NCBI GenBank assembly: GCA_964432875.1
Contig: CAYSPJ010000129.1
Location: 1 to 14,188 of the forward strand
Source: JACJYE01 sp964432875
GTDB lineage: Bacteria; Bacteroidota; Bacteroidia; Chitinophagales; Saprospiraceae
Reading direction: 5' to 3'
Length of the DNA: 14,188 nt
Made by a program: the position numbers and the translations under genes. Position 1 is the stretch's first letter. Each line of letters opens with the position of its first letter. Under the pieces are notes generated by a model that saw only the letters and a list, made by a program, of their open reading frames with translations, did not search any database and was not told the DNA's origin. Shown piece by piece: positions 14,050-14,188 of this stretch.

Positions 14050-14188
14050 AGCCTGAAAGGCTGAGCGCGCTGGCCGCGGAGAGACCTGATGTTTGAAACG
14101 GCCCGCGCCACAACCTCAGCCTGGCCTCGGAGAGGCCTAATGTTTTTAGAAATCAGGGTTTCAAATGGTTTTCAGGCCTCGGAGAGGC
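14050..14188. repeat. Degenerate hairpin repeat array, period 51-52 bases, truncated by window end
   Basis: The unit begins with GGCCTCGGAGAGGCC, a 6-bp stem with a GGA loop, followed by TAATGTTT or TGATGTTT. Copies start at 14072 (degenerate, GGCCGCGGAGAGACC), 14123 (perfect) and 14175 (cut by the end), so spacing is 51 then 52 bases. A related triloop hairpin AGCCT-GAA-AGGCT lies at 14050-14062. The intervening sequences differ. The array probably continues beyond the window. It lies upstream of the receptor operon promoters, and no gene is seen in 13946-14188. Confidence 0.7.

Noticed and set aside
14072..14188. CRISPR array at the right edge
   Set aside because: The repeated part is only about 23 bases, the first two copies differ at three positions, and only two and a half units are visible. 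No cas gene is in the window.

Overview
The window looks like a chromosomal piece of a fairly GC-rich member of the Bacteroidota, probably near Saprospiraceae. The group assignment rests on three things: promoters of the Bacteroidota type (TTTG or TTG, about 19 bases, then TAnnTTTG), SusC-like TonB-dependent receptors with carboxypeptidase-regulatory-like N-termini, and a fused hisIE. The family assignment is inference. One 100-base run of N (5304-5403) is an assembly gap.

Layout. 1-240 is a gene-free stretch with several hairpins. 241-2196 (minus) encodes a two-gene ABC transporter: an ATPase and a MacB/FtsX-type permease with a histidine-rich periplasmic loop. 2416-5293 (plus) is the distal half of histidine biosynthesis, hisH-hisA-hisF-hisIE, with its own promoter; hisG, hisD, hisC and hisB are not here. 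Short heptamer repeats sit before hisF and at the end of hisIE, the latter running into the gap. 5600-6745 (plus) is a single-PDZ HtrA/Deg serine protease, with a strong plus-strand terminator about 220 bases downstream. 7003-13696 (minus) is a five-gene run read from right to left: TonB-dependent receptor, MerC-family membrane protein, cysteine-containing lipoprotein, unknown membrane-anchored protein, second TonB-dependent receptor. 13697-14188 holds the regulatory region of that run and then a degenerate array of hairpin repeats with a period of about 51-52 bases, cut by the window end.

Main point. The right-hand operon and the left-hand ABC genes together resemble parts of a transition-metal (most likely zinc) acquisition system. 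The outer-membrane receptors would bring the metal or its chelate into the periplasm. The MerC-like protein, the CxxC lipoprotein and the His-rich ABC permease would act at the inner membrane. The strongest direct sequence evidence is a textbook Bacteroidota promoter on the minus strand (13915-13945) whose -7 box and start site are overlapped by a 15-bp palindrome, TGCAACATCGTTGCA (13902-13916), with the 7-1-7 geometry of a Fur/Zur-family operator. A second promoter and a DtxR-like palindrome lie between it and the first receptor gene, suggesting control by two metals. The metal identity is inference.
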